Assembly: GCF_017406825.1 (NCBI RefSeq)
Contig: NZ_JAFQXT010000017.1
Coordinates: forward strand, 1-64,000
DNA: 64,000 bases
Direction: 5' to 3'
From: Methanobrevibacter sp.
GTDB taxonomy: Archaea > Methanobacteriota > Methanobacteria > Methanobacteriales > Methanobacteriaceae
In this document: in pieces, positions 1 through 7,884 of the stretch
How the letters are laid out: each line of letters starts with the position of its first letter
Position numbering within the stretch: the first letter of the stretch is position 1
Notes under the pieces: model-generated
What the model was told of the DNA's origin: nothing
Seen by the model: the letters and a program-made list of their open reading frames with translations, nothing else
Databases searched by the model: none
Translations under genes and position numbers: made by a program

Positions 1-88
1 ATGGACTGATAGCTTCGATTGGTACGTCAGATGCAATTTCGTTGCCTCTATCATCGAATAAATCGATTTTATCATCAAACTTTGCCAT
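1..88 (-). CDS. mcrB: Methyl-coenzyme M reductase subunit beta, N-terminus only (cut by window edge)
   Basis: Reading leftwards from an ATG at 88, the 29 visible codons begin [18 protein letters not shown] and continue towards PIEAISP, which matches the start of McrB as I know it from Methanothermobacter. McrB is part of the A2B2G2 enzyme that releases methane. A strong ribosome-binding site (AGGAGGG) lies a few bases upstream of the ATG. The rest of the gene, and presumably mcrDCGA, lie outside the window. The neighbouring mmp10, whose product modifies McrA, fits this call. It has no stop codon in the window. Confidence 0.88.
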   Translation of the reverse strand, partial: MAKFDDKIDLFDDRGNEIASDVPIEAISP

Positions 89-130
89 TTTTTCCCTCCT
101 AAATAAATAGAGTTTAACTAATATACCACT

Positions 131-160
131 CTCAATGGTAAATTTTTTTACCAAATTGAG
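131..160. promoter_or_regulatory. Inverted repeat upstream of the mcrB TATA box
   Basis: CTCAA-T-GGTAAA, a four-base T spacer, then TTTACC-AAA-TTGAG: two nested perfect arms (5 and 6 bp). The position directly behind the putative mcrB TATA box suits a regulator-binding site. The function is inferred. Confidence 0.45.
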
Positions 161-465
161 TTTTTAGCTACAAAGCAAGTTTTTGCAATAGCCAGCCATA
201 TGGTATACAAATTTTATTTTATAAAAGATATAATATAAAGATTACCTATGGGATATTTTAGAAAAGTTTATAAAGTATAATAAAATATTTTTTCTTTAAG
301 AAAAAATCGTCTGAAAGTAATACTTTTTATTATTGATTAAAATCTGTTTTTTTATAATTTTTATCTCTTTAATTATTTTTTATAAAAAAATCGCATTAAA
401 ATTAATTTTAAAGATGAATTAATATCAAATAACAAAAATTTTTAAAAATAAAGATAAATAAAAAA

Positions 466-493
466 TTATTACTTTCAAGCTTGGAAGTAATAA
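466..493. repeat. 28-bp near-perfect palindrome upstream of mmp10
   Basis: The arms TTATTACTT and AAGTAATAA flank a CAAGCTTG palindromic centre, with a single mismatched pair (T75/G84 of the 400s). It lies about 50 bp upstream of the mmp10 TATA box. It could be an operator or a hairpin. Confidence 0.5.
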
Positions 494-574
494 ATAATAC
501 TAAAAGTAATACATTATTTAGTCAAACAAAAAATCATGAATTTATAAATAAAATGAAATAAAAATTAAAAATAT

Positions 575-1819
575 ATGCAACTTGTAGCGGATGTTGGAGG
601 TATACCTGGAAGGGACTGTAACGGTTTTTGCAAATACTGTTACTTCAGAAAGGTAAAAGAGATCAAAACTTTTGGCTGTGCACATTGCCTGCCCAATAAA
701 ATTGGGTGTGAACGATGCAGCAAAGGCGTTGCCGATTCACAAGGCGATTTTAAAGCTCCCTTTGAAGTGATGAATGAGGTACAGACCGCATTGATGATGG
801 GAATGCCTCAGGGAGAAGTTAGCGCATACATTAGCGGAGGAGGAGACATAAGCTGTTATCCCCACCTTGAAAACCTGACCGCCAGCCTAAATCAATTTTC
901 CATCTCTTCAGTACTGGGGTATACATGCGGAAAAGGCATTAACGACAGCGAAATGGCTACAAGATTAATAAACAATGGCGTTAAAGAAGTTTCCTTTACT
1001 ATTTTTTCATCCGATCCGAAACTTCGAAAAGAATGGGTTAAAGACCCGAATCCTGCCGAAGCACTTAAGGCATGCCAGATTTTTTGCGAAAACATTGACC
1101 TGACAGGTGCAGCAGTAATCATACCTGGAGTAAATGACGGAGACGTCTTGCGAGAAACCTGCAACACTCTTGAAGAATGGGGTGCAAAGGGCATGCTTCT
1201 GATGAGATTTGCAAACACATTCAACGAGGGACTTATATTGGGAAACGAACCTATCATTAAAGGCATTGAATCCCAGCCCGTTGAAGAATTCGGAGAACTT
1301 GTTAAACAGATCAATTCCGAATACAAATTCAGGGTTAGCGGAACACCTATATGTGACCCTGAAACTGGAGGACCATTTGCAATAGCAAAAGACGAAAATG
1401 AAGTATTCCTGCAATTCATTAAGCCGGTTACAGGTGAAGCAACACTGATAACTTCAAAAATCGCCGCGCCATACATATCAAATATATTTGAAAAACTCCA
1501 GGTGGATAGCGTTAATATTGTCGCCTGCGAAAAGGAAATAGCCTGTTTAATAACAAAGGAAGATTTGGAAAAACTTGACTTGAGCGAAATTAAGGATGCC
1601 GTAATCATACCCGGCAGATCTTTTGTTCATCAGCTTGACGCTGAAAGAATTCTAAGTGCTGATGGTGTCGACAGGCTTGTTGGTCGTGGCCCTGATACAT
1701 TAACCGTTGATGGTGAATTAAGTATTGATATGACAGATGAAAATGTCATTGAAAGAGAATTAGAACGCTTTAACGACCTAGTGGATGCCATTAACTTCTT
1801 TGGAATGAGATTGATTTAA
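575..1819 (+). CDS. mmp10: Methanogenesis marker 10: radical SAM methyltransferase for McrA arginine
   Basis: 414 aa. The radical-SAM triad CxxxCxxC is at Cys15, Cys19 and Cys22, followed by a second four-Cys cluster (Cys35, 38, 45, 48). Members of this family (TIGR03278) use SAM, cobalamin and a [4Fe-4S] cluster to C-methylate an active-site arginine of McrA. Its place beside mcr supports that role. The ATG lies about 30 bp downstream of the TATA box TTTATAAATA and has no ribosome-binding site, so the message is probably leaderless or nearly so. The gene ends 10 bp from the stop of the convergent mmp7. Confidence 0.93.
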   Translation: MQLVADVGGIPGRDCNGFCKYCYFRKVKEIKTFGCAHCLPNKIGCERCSKGVADSQGDFKAPFEVMNEVQTALMMGMPQGEVSAYISGGGDISCYPHLENLTASLNQFSISSVLGYTCGKGINDSEMATRLINNGVKEVSFTIFSSDPKLRKEWVKDPNPAEALKACQIFCENIDLTGAAVIIPGVNDGDVLRETCNTLEEWGAKGMLLMRFANTFNEGLILGNEPIIKGIESQPVEEFGELVKQINSEYKFRVSGTPICDPETGGPFAIAKDENEVFLQFIKPVTGEATLITSKIAAPYISNIFEKLQVDSVNIVACEKEIACLITKEDLEKLDLSEIKDAVIIPGRSFVHQLDAERILSADGVDRLVGRGPDTLTVDGELSIDMTDENVIERELERFNDLVDAINFFGMRLI

Positions 1820-1829
1820 AAAAAAGGAG

Positions 1830-2753
1830 TTAGTTAGAATCCTCGACAAGAGAACTCTCACTATTAATTTTCACTAAAATATAATCATACATTTTTGATT
1901 TTTTGATTTCTGCAAGTTCGGATAATTTCTTACCGTCAATAACCACATCTGCAATTGTATCGGCATAATTATCATAATTCAACTTCACACGGACACCGTC
2001 GAGCTGTGAGGTTACTGGTGTTGGAGAAATTACGTCCTTTATTTCTTTCACTTGATTTTCAATTGCATTTTTAACAACGATGGATGGCACCAATGGTGGA
2101 TCCAATGCCATTTCACGTTTTTTATCATTTAAGATTTGTTCGATGGTTTCAACTAACTTATCAAGTGCACGTATATCCGGACCTCTTCTAAGCCTTCTCG
2201 GGATTCTTCCAAGTCCTCCGACATATGCGTCTGCACCCGGGAGTTCTTCAACATCGATTTCTGGTGCTCCTGTTACTATTACAGGTATATCAATATCATC
2301 ATAAAGGAAAGCTTTTTCTTTAATGCAATTTTCAAAACTGCCTAATGCAAAAATGACAATGTCATGCTCTTCTATTAAGTCTTTTTCTTCTTCAGTGATT
2401 CCTGCAGTTCCTTTACCATCCCCTCTTGCAAGACCGATCATATTGTCTTTAGCACCGAATTCACGCAGATATTCGGAAATGTCACATGCCGCATGAGGCA
2501 AATGGTGTCTTGCAAGTGTTGGTGAAACGATAGCTATTTCAGAACCTGCCATAGGGGCAACTGATAATTTCGCAAGCAATTCCTTGGATTTCTCTTCAAT
2601 CTTATCAACGTCTTCCAAAGGAACAGCCATATTTAAAACCAGTTCCATTTGTTGAATGCTGTCCTGAAGAATAAAGCCCCCTAAATCTTCAATTAATTCT
2701 CTTATTTCTTCACTTTTGTGAACTCCACCAGTAAATATCAATGTTTCATACAT
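1830..2753 (-). CDS. mmp7: Methanogenesis marker protein 7
   Basis: The protein begins [17 protein letters not shown] and matches the methanogenesis marker 7 family (TIGR03274), present only in methanogens. Proteins of this group are linked to Mcr maturation or activation, but no reaction is visible in the sequence. It is a soluble protein with no signal peptide or membrane segment. I chose the ATG at 2753 because the family starts at MYET. An in-frame TTG at 2768 would add five residues (MRVVK). It is convergent with mmp10 and lies 54 bp downstream of the next minus-strand gene. Confidence 0.85.
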   Translation of the reverse strand: MYETLIFTGGVHKSEEIRELIEDLGGFILQDSIQQMELVLNMAVPLEDVDKIEEKSKELLAKLSVAPMAGSEIAIVSPTLARHHLPHAACDISEYLREFGAKDNMIGLARGDGKGTAGITEEEKDLIEEHDIVIFALGSFENCIKEKAFLYDDIDIPVIVTGAPEIDVEELPGADAYVGGLGRIPRRLRRGPDIRALDKLVETIEQILNDKKREMALDPPLVPSIVVKNAIENQVKEIKDVISPTPVTSQLDGVRVKLNYDNYADTIADVVIDGKKLSELAEIKKSKMYDYILVKINSESSLVEDSN

Positions 2754-2807
2754 CTTAACAACTCTCAAAAATGCAATTATGTAGTATAATAATTTATAAT
2801 TTATTTC

Positions 2808-3326
2808 TTATATTAAATTTTCTAAAATGGAGTATCTTAATTCTGCTTTTTTAAAGGGATTTTTAGAAATGTCATTGTGTGATGGGATTTCAACAAGATT
2901 GTCCGTTTCAATTACCTTATCCTTCAAGTAATCAGGATAGATTACATGATTGAAGTTATCTGAAACTATATTAAATCCCACATCGGAAACTATGTCCTTT
3001 AAAAACTCAGAATAAACCTTAACATTGACGCTCCTTTTAAAATCCGAATTCAAATATTTCCTGCAAAGCTCGTAATCCTCAAAAAAGGAAAGTATTTCAT
3101 CATCCGTCAAATCATTTCCCGCGATTTCACAAACCTTTTTAATACTTTCAAATATTTGTGTGGCCGTATTGATTTTGATTGGCAGAGAATTCATCTTGAC
3201 TTTGCTTTCCGAAAGCAGTATCGCCAAATCCCCCTCCTCTTCATCGGGAAATCTGTTTACCGCATAATCCTTAATGCCTGCCAATTTAACAATTTCCTCA
3301 CACATGGGAGTAGTGACAATTTTCAT
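2808..3326 (-). CDS. Conserved methanogen protein of unknown function
   Basis: About 172 aa starting MKIVTTPMCEEIVKLAG. It is soluble, acidic, and has three Cys (one in the N-terminal TPMCEE). I do not recognise the family. The position between mmp7 and comB, beside mcr, suggests a methanogenesis or cofactor role, but that is inference. An ATG at 3344 is also in frame. I prefer 3326 because a TTTATA box on this strand (about 3350-3355) sits 26 bp upstream, which would give a leaderless message. Confidence 0.7.
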   Translation of the reverse strand: MKIVTTPMCEEIVKLAGIKDYAVNRFPDEEEGDLAILLSESKVKMNSLPIKINTATQIFESIKKVCEIAGNDLTDDEILSFFEDYELCRKYLNSDFKRSVNVKVYSEFLKDIVSDVGFNIVSDNFNHVIYPDYLKDKVIETDNLVEIPSHNDISKNPFKKAELRYSILENLI

Positions 3327-3361
3327 AATATTATTATATCTCATCGAGTATAAATTACTTC

Positions 3362-4048
3362 ATGAAAGTGACATTAAGTTTTGAGGAAAGTGCAAGCAGT
3401 GACGTTTCCATTATGGTTGATGCCCTAAGGGCAAGCACAACAATTACATTAGCCTTGGATAATTTTAAAAGAATAATTCCCTGCTTTACACCTGAAGAAG
3501 CGCTGGATTTGAAAGAGAATATTGGAGGAGTTCTTGCAGGCGAACGCAACGGAAAACAAATCGAAGGGTTCGAACTTGGAAACAGCCCTTATGTTATAAA
3601 GGATTTCAGACCCGAACATGACACGCTAATTTTCACATCAACCAACGGAACAAGAATACTTGAAAACATGACCTCAAAAGTTTTAGTGGGATGTCTGGTA
3701 AATGCTAAAGCCGTTGGCCTGAAAAGCATCGAATTGGCCGGAGAACATATCGATGTCGTGATGGCGGGGGTCAAGGGAAAATTTGCAGTTGAGGATTTTC
3801 TTGCGGCAGGTGAAATATTATATTGGATAAGGGAAAACCTGGAGGATTGCGAGTTAAGTGAATATGCTGAAGATGCAATTTTAAAAACCAGAGATTATGA
3901 ATCCCTGAAGAAGGATTTTATAAATTCAAAGACTGCCAAGAGATTAATTGAACTGGGCTGCCTTGACGATGTTGAGCTATGCTGTTTGAAAAACATTAGC
4001 GGGAATGTTGCAATATACGAAAATGGGGAATTAACTTTATATATTTAA
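3362..4048 (+). CDS. comB: 2-phosphosulfolactate phosphatase (coenzyme M biosynthesis)
   Basis: 228 aa. ComB family signatures are VDALRASTTI near residue 18, GERNG, GNSP and TSTNGTR. ComB is a Mg-dependent phosphatase that converts 2-phosphosulfolactate to sulfolactate, the second step of coenzyme M synthesis. The next enzyme, ComC, is encoded at 21115-22143. The gene is divergent from the unknown gene at 2808-3326 with only 35 bp between starts. A TTATTATATC box (3331-3340) is 26 bp before the ATG and there is no ribosome-binding site, so the message is probably leaderless. Confidence 0.92.
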   Translation: MKVTLSFEESASSDVSIMVDALRASTTITLALDNFKRIIPCFTPEEALDLKENIGGVLAGERNGKQIEGFELGNSPYVIKDFRPEHDTLIFTSTNGTRILENMTSKVLVGCLVNAKAVGLKSIELAGEHIDVVMAGVKGKFAVEDFLAAGEILYWIRENLEDCELSEYAEDAILKTRDYESLKKDFINSKTAKRLIELGCLDDVELCCLKNISGNVAIYENGELTLYI

Positions 4049-4090
4049 ATCTCATAATATTAGATAGAATAATTTAGAAGAAGTGTTTTT

Positions 4091-5260
4091 GTGAAAAGAG
4101 AATGTTTAACCATAATCGGTACCGCCCATGTATCTGAAGAAAGTGTTAATGAAGTAAAAGATGCAATCTATGAACAGCATCCGGATGTTGTGGCAATTGA
4201 ACTTGACAGGAACAGATACCACAGACTAAAACAGGAAATGATGGGTATTGAACAGGACGACAGCATTTCCGTAACCGACATCATCAAAGAAAACAAAGTG
4301 GGGTTATTCTTCACAAGCACACTTTTAGGTTATTTCCAGTCCAAAATCGGAGCGGAAGTTGATGTGGCGCCGGGTTCTGAAATGATTGGTGCCATTGAAG
4401 CGAGCGAAGATTTGGGAATTCCCATAGCCCTCATCGACAGAGACGTTAATGTTACCCTTCAAAGAGCCTTGAATAAAATGGGCTTTATTGAAAAAATGAA
4501 ATTCCTATATGGATTGATCGCTTCAGTTTTAGGATTTGGGGATGAAGAGGATGTCGACATTGAAGAGCTGAAAAATCCTGATAACTTGGATGATTTAATG
4601 GAAATGTTCAAGGATGAGGCTCCAAATGTCCATGAAGTCCTTGTTCATGAAAGAGACGCGTATCTTGCAGGAAGCATAATGATGCTGCCGCAAGACCATG
4701 TCATTGCCGTTGTCGGGGCAGGACACAAACCCGGAATCGAAAGATACCTTGACAATCCTGAAACATTACCGAATTTGAGGTCTTTGGAAGTTATCGATGA
4801 CAAAAAAGGCATTCCATGGCTTAAAATATTTTTAGCCATGATTCCAATACTGTTCATTGTGATATTTTTTCTGGCATACTTTAATGGGATAAATATCGCC
4901 TGGAACATCTACGACTTCATCGTGATCAGCATGATAATGGGATTTATCGGATCCATTCTTTCAGGATCAAAAATCCAATCCGCAATTGTTGGAGGGCTGG
5001 TTGCGCCATTGACAATCATTCACCCATTGCTTGCAGCAGGATGGTTTTCAGGATTGTGTGAAGCAAAATTCAGAAAGGTCAGACAAAGAGATATTAAGAA
5101 TTTAGCCCACATTGAAAGTTTTAGGGATTTATGGGAAAACAACATATTCAGAATACTTCTAGTAGTTATAGGAACTAACCTGGGAGTTAGCTTAGCTACA
5201 TTAGTAATATTGCCCTCTAAAGTATTCATACCATTATTTATGAAAATATTCGGAATGTAA
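4091..5260 (+). CDS. TraB/PrgY family membrane protein
   Basis: 389 aa from a GTG start. The N-terminal two thirds form a TraB domain with GTAHVSEES near residue 10 and a GAGHKPG motif near 215. The C-terminus carries several hydrophobic segments (roughly 240-320 and 355-385). The family is related to the pheromone-shutdown protein of enterococci and to erythromycin-esterase-like proteins, and its archaeal role is unknown. It follows comB by 42 bp on the same strand, and the zinc-ribbon gene follows it. Confidence 0.82.
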   Translation: MKRECLTIIGTAHVSEESVNEVKDAIYEQHPDVVAIELDRNRYHRLKQEMMGIEQDDSISVTDIIKENKVGLFFTSTLLGYFQSKIGAEVDVAPGSEMIGAIEASEDLGIPIALIDRDVNVTLQRALNKMGFIEKMKFLYGLIASVLGFGDEEDVDIEELKNPDNLDDLMEMFKDEAPNVHEVLVHERDAYLAGSIMMLPQDHVIAVVGAGHKPGIERYLDNPETLPNLRSLEVIDDKKGIPWLKIFLAMIPILFIVIFFLAYFNGINIAWNIYDFIVISMIMGFIGSILSGSKIQSAIVGGLVAPLTIIHPLLAAGWFSGLCEAKFRKVRQRDIKNLAHIESFRDLWENNIFRILLVVIGTNLGVSLATLVILPSKVFIPLFMKIFGM

Positions 5261-5322
5261 TAATTAATTTTATATAACATACTGATAAATTTATAATTAC
5301 AATTAATTTTAATGGAAGAATC

Positions 5323-5535
5323 ATGTATCTTATATTTCGTTGCGACTGCGGAAGGGCATTGTATGCAAAGGAAGGAGTGGCAACACGCAAATGTGTATGC
5401 GGAAAAACATTGAAAGTCAAATCAAGAAGAATATTTCAAAAAGTGGCCACTAGAGAAGATGCCTCATTAGCAGTACAGGAAATGCAAGATAAAATATACA
5501 ATAATACCGGTTTTATGAAAGCCAGTGACTTATAA
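5323..5535 (+). CDS. Small zinc-ribbon protein, DUF1922 (MTH1184-like)
   Basis: 70 aa with a CxC...CxC ribbon (Cys7, Cys9, Cys24, Cys26), length and sequence like the structurally studied MTH1184 protein. The N-terminal half binds one zinc and the C-terminal half is helical. Its function is unknown, possibly nucleic-acid binding. It has TATA-like boxes upstream (TTTATATAAC near 5270 and AATTTATAAT near 5287), so it may be transcribed on its own. Confidence 0.85.
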   Translation: MYLIFRCDCGRALYAKEGVATRKCVCGKTLKVKSRRIFQKVATREDASLAVQEMQDKIYNNTGFMKASDL

Positions 5536-5557
5536 TTAGTTTTAATGGTTGTTAAAA

Positions 5558-6880
5558 ATGATTGGAACGACACTCGAAATAATTATCATATTAATTTTAA
5601 TAATTCTTACAGGATATCTCTCAATGGCAGAACTTGCCGTTGTATCTATAAGAAAAGCGAAAATGCAGAAATATTTAGAAGAAGGTAATGAAAACGCACA
5701 AATTGTTTTTGATTTATTGGAAGACCCTAATGAATTCTTATCAACGGTTCAAATTGGAATTTCACTAATTGGCGTTTTAACAGGTGCATTCGGTGGAGTA
5801 ACTTTAGCCGAACCCCTGTCAAAGCATATTTCCTTTATCCCTTACAGCGAACCTGTAAGTGTTGCAATTGTTGTAATTGTCACAACTTACCTGACATTGG
5901 TTGTTGGGGAAATTGTTCCGAAGGTCATCGCTTTAAATGACCCCGAAAGAATTGCCTTAAGAGTCGCTAAAAGCATGGTGGTTCTTGAAAAAGTTTCAAA
6001 ACCAGTCAGTTTTGTTCTTGCAAAATCAAGCAGTTTTCTTTTATGGTTGCTTAGAATAGAGGATAAAAATGATGACACAGTTACCGAAGAGGAAATCGAA
6101 CTGATGATTAAGGAAGGAAGAGAAGACGGAACCATTGAACAGGAGGAAGAGGACATTATCAAAAGGGTTTTCAAACTTGATGACCAAAAAGTTGAAACCA
6201 TCATGACCCCGAGAAATGAAATCATTTGGATTAACCTTGAAGATGACAGGGATGTGAATAAAGTTAAAATCATTGAAAGCAAAAGATCCATTTTCCCAAT
6301 AGCCAAGGGAGAATTGGATGATTTCATTGGAGTTGTCCAGGCAAAAGATATTCTTTCAGTCATGTTCAGCGAGGAGGAATTTGATGTTTACAAAATCGTG
6401 AAAGAACCATTGGTGGTTTCCGAACATCTTGAAACCCTGGAGTTGCTTAGAGAATTCAAAGAAAACCAGGAATACGTTCACATGTCCCTTGTTGTTGATG
6501 AATTCGGCAGTGTCGAGGGTTTGATTACATTAAACGATTTGCTTGAAGGCATTGTGGGAGACATTCCTGGAATAGATGAGGAAGACGAACCTCAAGCTGT
6601 CCAAAGAGATGACGGAACCTGGCTAATCGATGGACGATACCCGATTGATAAATTCAAAGAGTTATTTGACTTTAAAGACAAATTGCCTGATGAGGAAGAG
6701 GACAATTACACTACCTTGGCCGGTTTTATCTTAAGCTTAAGCGGAACTATTCCCAATGAGGAAGACAAGTATGAATGTGGAAGATTCATCTTCGAAATTA
6801 TTGATATTGACGGCCATCAAATTGATAAGGTCCTTGTGACTGATTTGGGACCTGAAGAACCTATTACAACCGAGGGATGA
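5558..6880 (+). CDS. CNNM-type membrane protein with CBS pair and CorC/HlyC domain
   Basis: About 440 aa. The N-terminal DUF21/CNNM membrane domain (about residues 5-165) is followed by a CBS pair (about 185-320) and a C-terminal CorC_HlyC (transporter-associated) domain. Relatives export Mg2+ or otherwise affect divalent cations. Often annotated 'hemolysin', without evidence for lysis here. I used the ATG at 5558. A TTG at 5549 is in frame. Its stop is one base before the ATG of the Ca/Na exchanger, so the two are probably co-transcribed and may act together in cation balance. Confidence 0.88.
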   Translation: MIGTTLEIIIILILIILTGYLSMAELAVVSIRKAKMQKYLEEGNENAQIVFDLLEDPNEFLSTVQIGISLIGVLTGAFGGVTLAEPLSKHISFIPYSEPVSVAIVVIVTTYLTLVVGEIVPKVIALNDPERIALRVAKSMVVLEKVSKPVSFVLAKSSSFLLWLLRIEDKNDDTVTEEEIELMIKEGREDGTIEQEEEDIIKRVFKLDDQKVETIMTPRNEIIWINLEDDRDVNKVKIIESKRSIFPIAKGELDDFIGVVQAKDILSVMFSEEEFDVYKIVKEPLVVSEHLETLELLREFKENQEYVHMSLVVDEFGSVEGLITLNDLLEGIVGDIPGIDEEDEPQAVQRDDGTWLIDGRYPIDKFKELFDFKDKLPDEEEDNYTTLAGFILSLSGTIPNEEDKYECGRFIFEIIDIDGHQIDKVLVTDLGPEEPITTEG

Positions 6881-6881
6881 A

Positions 6882-7826
6882 ATGGATGCATCAATAATTA
6901 TTCAAGTTGTTTTATTGCTTGTAGGATTTGTATTTTTGATTAAGGGATCTGACTTTTTTGTTGATGGGGCCAGCAGCATTGCTTCAATTTTGAAAGTGCC
7001 TACAATAATTGTTGGTTTGACCATCGTTGCATTTGGAACAAGTGCACCTGAAGCCGCTGTTTCAATTACATCTTCATTGACCGGAAACAATGCAATGGCT
7101 GTAAGTAATGTTATAGGAAGCAATCTCTTTAACATGCTAATAGTAATTGGTGTAGCGGCATTGCTCAGTAACCTGCTAATGGAAAAAAACGTTTTAGAAA
7201 AAGATTTGCCGTTCCTTGTCGGAATTACAATATTATTTGCGCTGTTCATATTCATTGGAGGGGACATTTCCAATGTTGAAGGAATAATCCTGTTAGTGAT
7301 ATTAATTGCATACCTATTTTATCTAATTCGCAATGCAAGGAAATCAAGTGAATCCAATGTTGTCGAAAAACCGAAATTCAGCCTTCCAAAAAGTATAGTG
7401 TTAATGCTTCTCGGACTTGTTGGAATTATTCTTGGTGGAGATTTCGTTGTTGATAGCGCTTCAGCTATAGCAATTGCACTTGGAATGAGCGAAACACTTG
7501 TTGGATTGACCATTGTGGCAATCGGTACCTCTTTACCTGAACTTGTCACTTCAATTACCGCTTTAAAGAAAGGAGAAAACCAGCTGGTTATAGGTAATGT
7601 TATTGGCTCAAACCTGTTTAACATCCTATTCGTACTTGGTGCAAGCAGTGCAATAAGTGCAATACCAATCAATTCCGGCATGCTGATAGATGTTATCTTT
7701 ATGCTTGCAGTAACTGTATTATGCTTCATATTCGGTAAAACCCAAGACAAATACGACAAAAAAGAAGGAATCATATTAATTGCACTATTCATAATATATA
7801 TGGCATTTGCAATTATGAGAAATTAA
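6882..7826 (+). CDS. Calcium/sodium antiporter (CaCA family, YrbG-like)
   Basis: 314 aa with about ten hydrophobic segments in two homologous halves. Each half carries the alpha-repeat signature: GTSAPE followed by GSNLFN near residues 50-85, and GTSLPE followed by GSNLFN near 210-250. These repeats form the ion-binding site of sodium/calcium exchangers. The GAGGGATGAA ribosome-binding region overlaps the stop of the preceding CNNM gene, showing translational coupling. The gene ends at a hairpin terminator shared with the convergent NSS symporter gene. Confidence 0.9.
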   Translation: MDASIIIQVVLLLVGFVFLIKGSDFFVDGASSIASILKVPTIIVGLTIVAFGTSAPEAAVSITSSLTGNNAMAVSNVIGSNLFNMLIVIGVAALLSNLLMEKNVLEKDLPFLVGITILFALFIFIGGDISNVEGIILLVILIAYLFYLIRNARKSSESNVVEKPKFSLPKSIVLMLLGLVGIILGGDFVVDSASAIAIALGMSETLVGLTIVAIGTSLPELVTSITALKKGENQLVIGNVIGSNLFNILFVLGASSAISAIPINSGMLIDVIFMLAVTVLCFIFGKTQDKYDKKEGIILIALFIIYMAFAIMRN

Positions 7827-7844
7827 TCTAAAAAAAATAGAAAT

Positions 7845-7884
7845 GAGAGTTATCATACTCTCTTTTTATAATTTACTTTTTTTA
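7845..7884. terminator. Hairpin and T-run between convergent genes
   Basis: GAGAGT (7845-7850), six-base loop, ACTCTC (7857-7862), then TTTTT and a later run of seven T. On the other strand A-runs at 7831-7838 give the matching T-run, so it can end both the antiporter and the NSS genes. Confidence 0.7.

Larger units (their letters stand above)
89..574. promoter_or_regulatory. Divergent mcr / mmp10 promoter region, 486 bp, no gene
   Basis: Very AT-rich. On the minus strand GGTATATTAG (118-127) is a plausible TATA box for mcrB and would give a leader of about ten bases carrying the AGGAGGG ribosome-binding site. A dyad (131-160) sits just upstream of that box. Nearer mmp10 there is a near-perfect palindrome (466-493) and a TATA box TTTATAAATA (541-550). 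The decamer AAAGTAATAC occurs twice, near 314 and 503. I see no reading frame or RNA gene in the rest. Confidence 0.6.

Noticed and set aside
892-1608. Long open frame opposite mmp10
   Set aside because: Mirror of a real gene: Ser/Ile-rich, no family, no start signal. The same applies to other long antisense frames, for example within nnrE/D, comC and ehbF.
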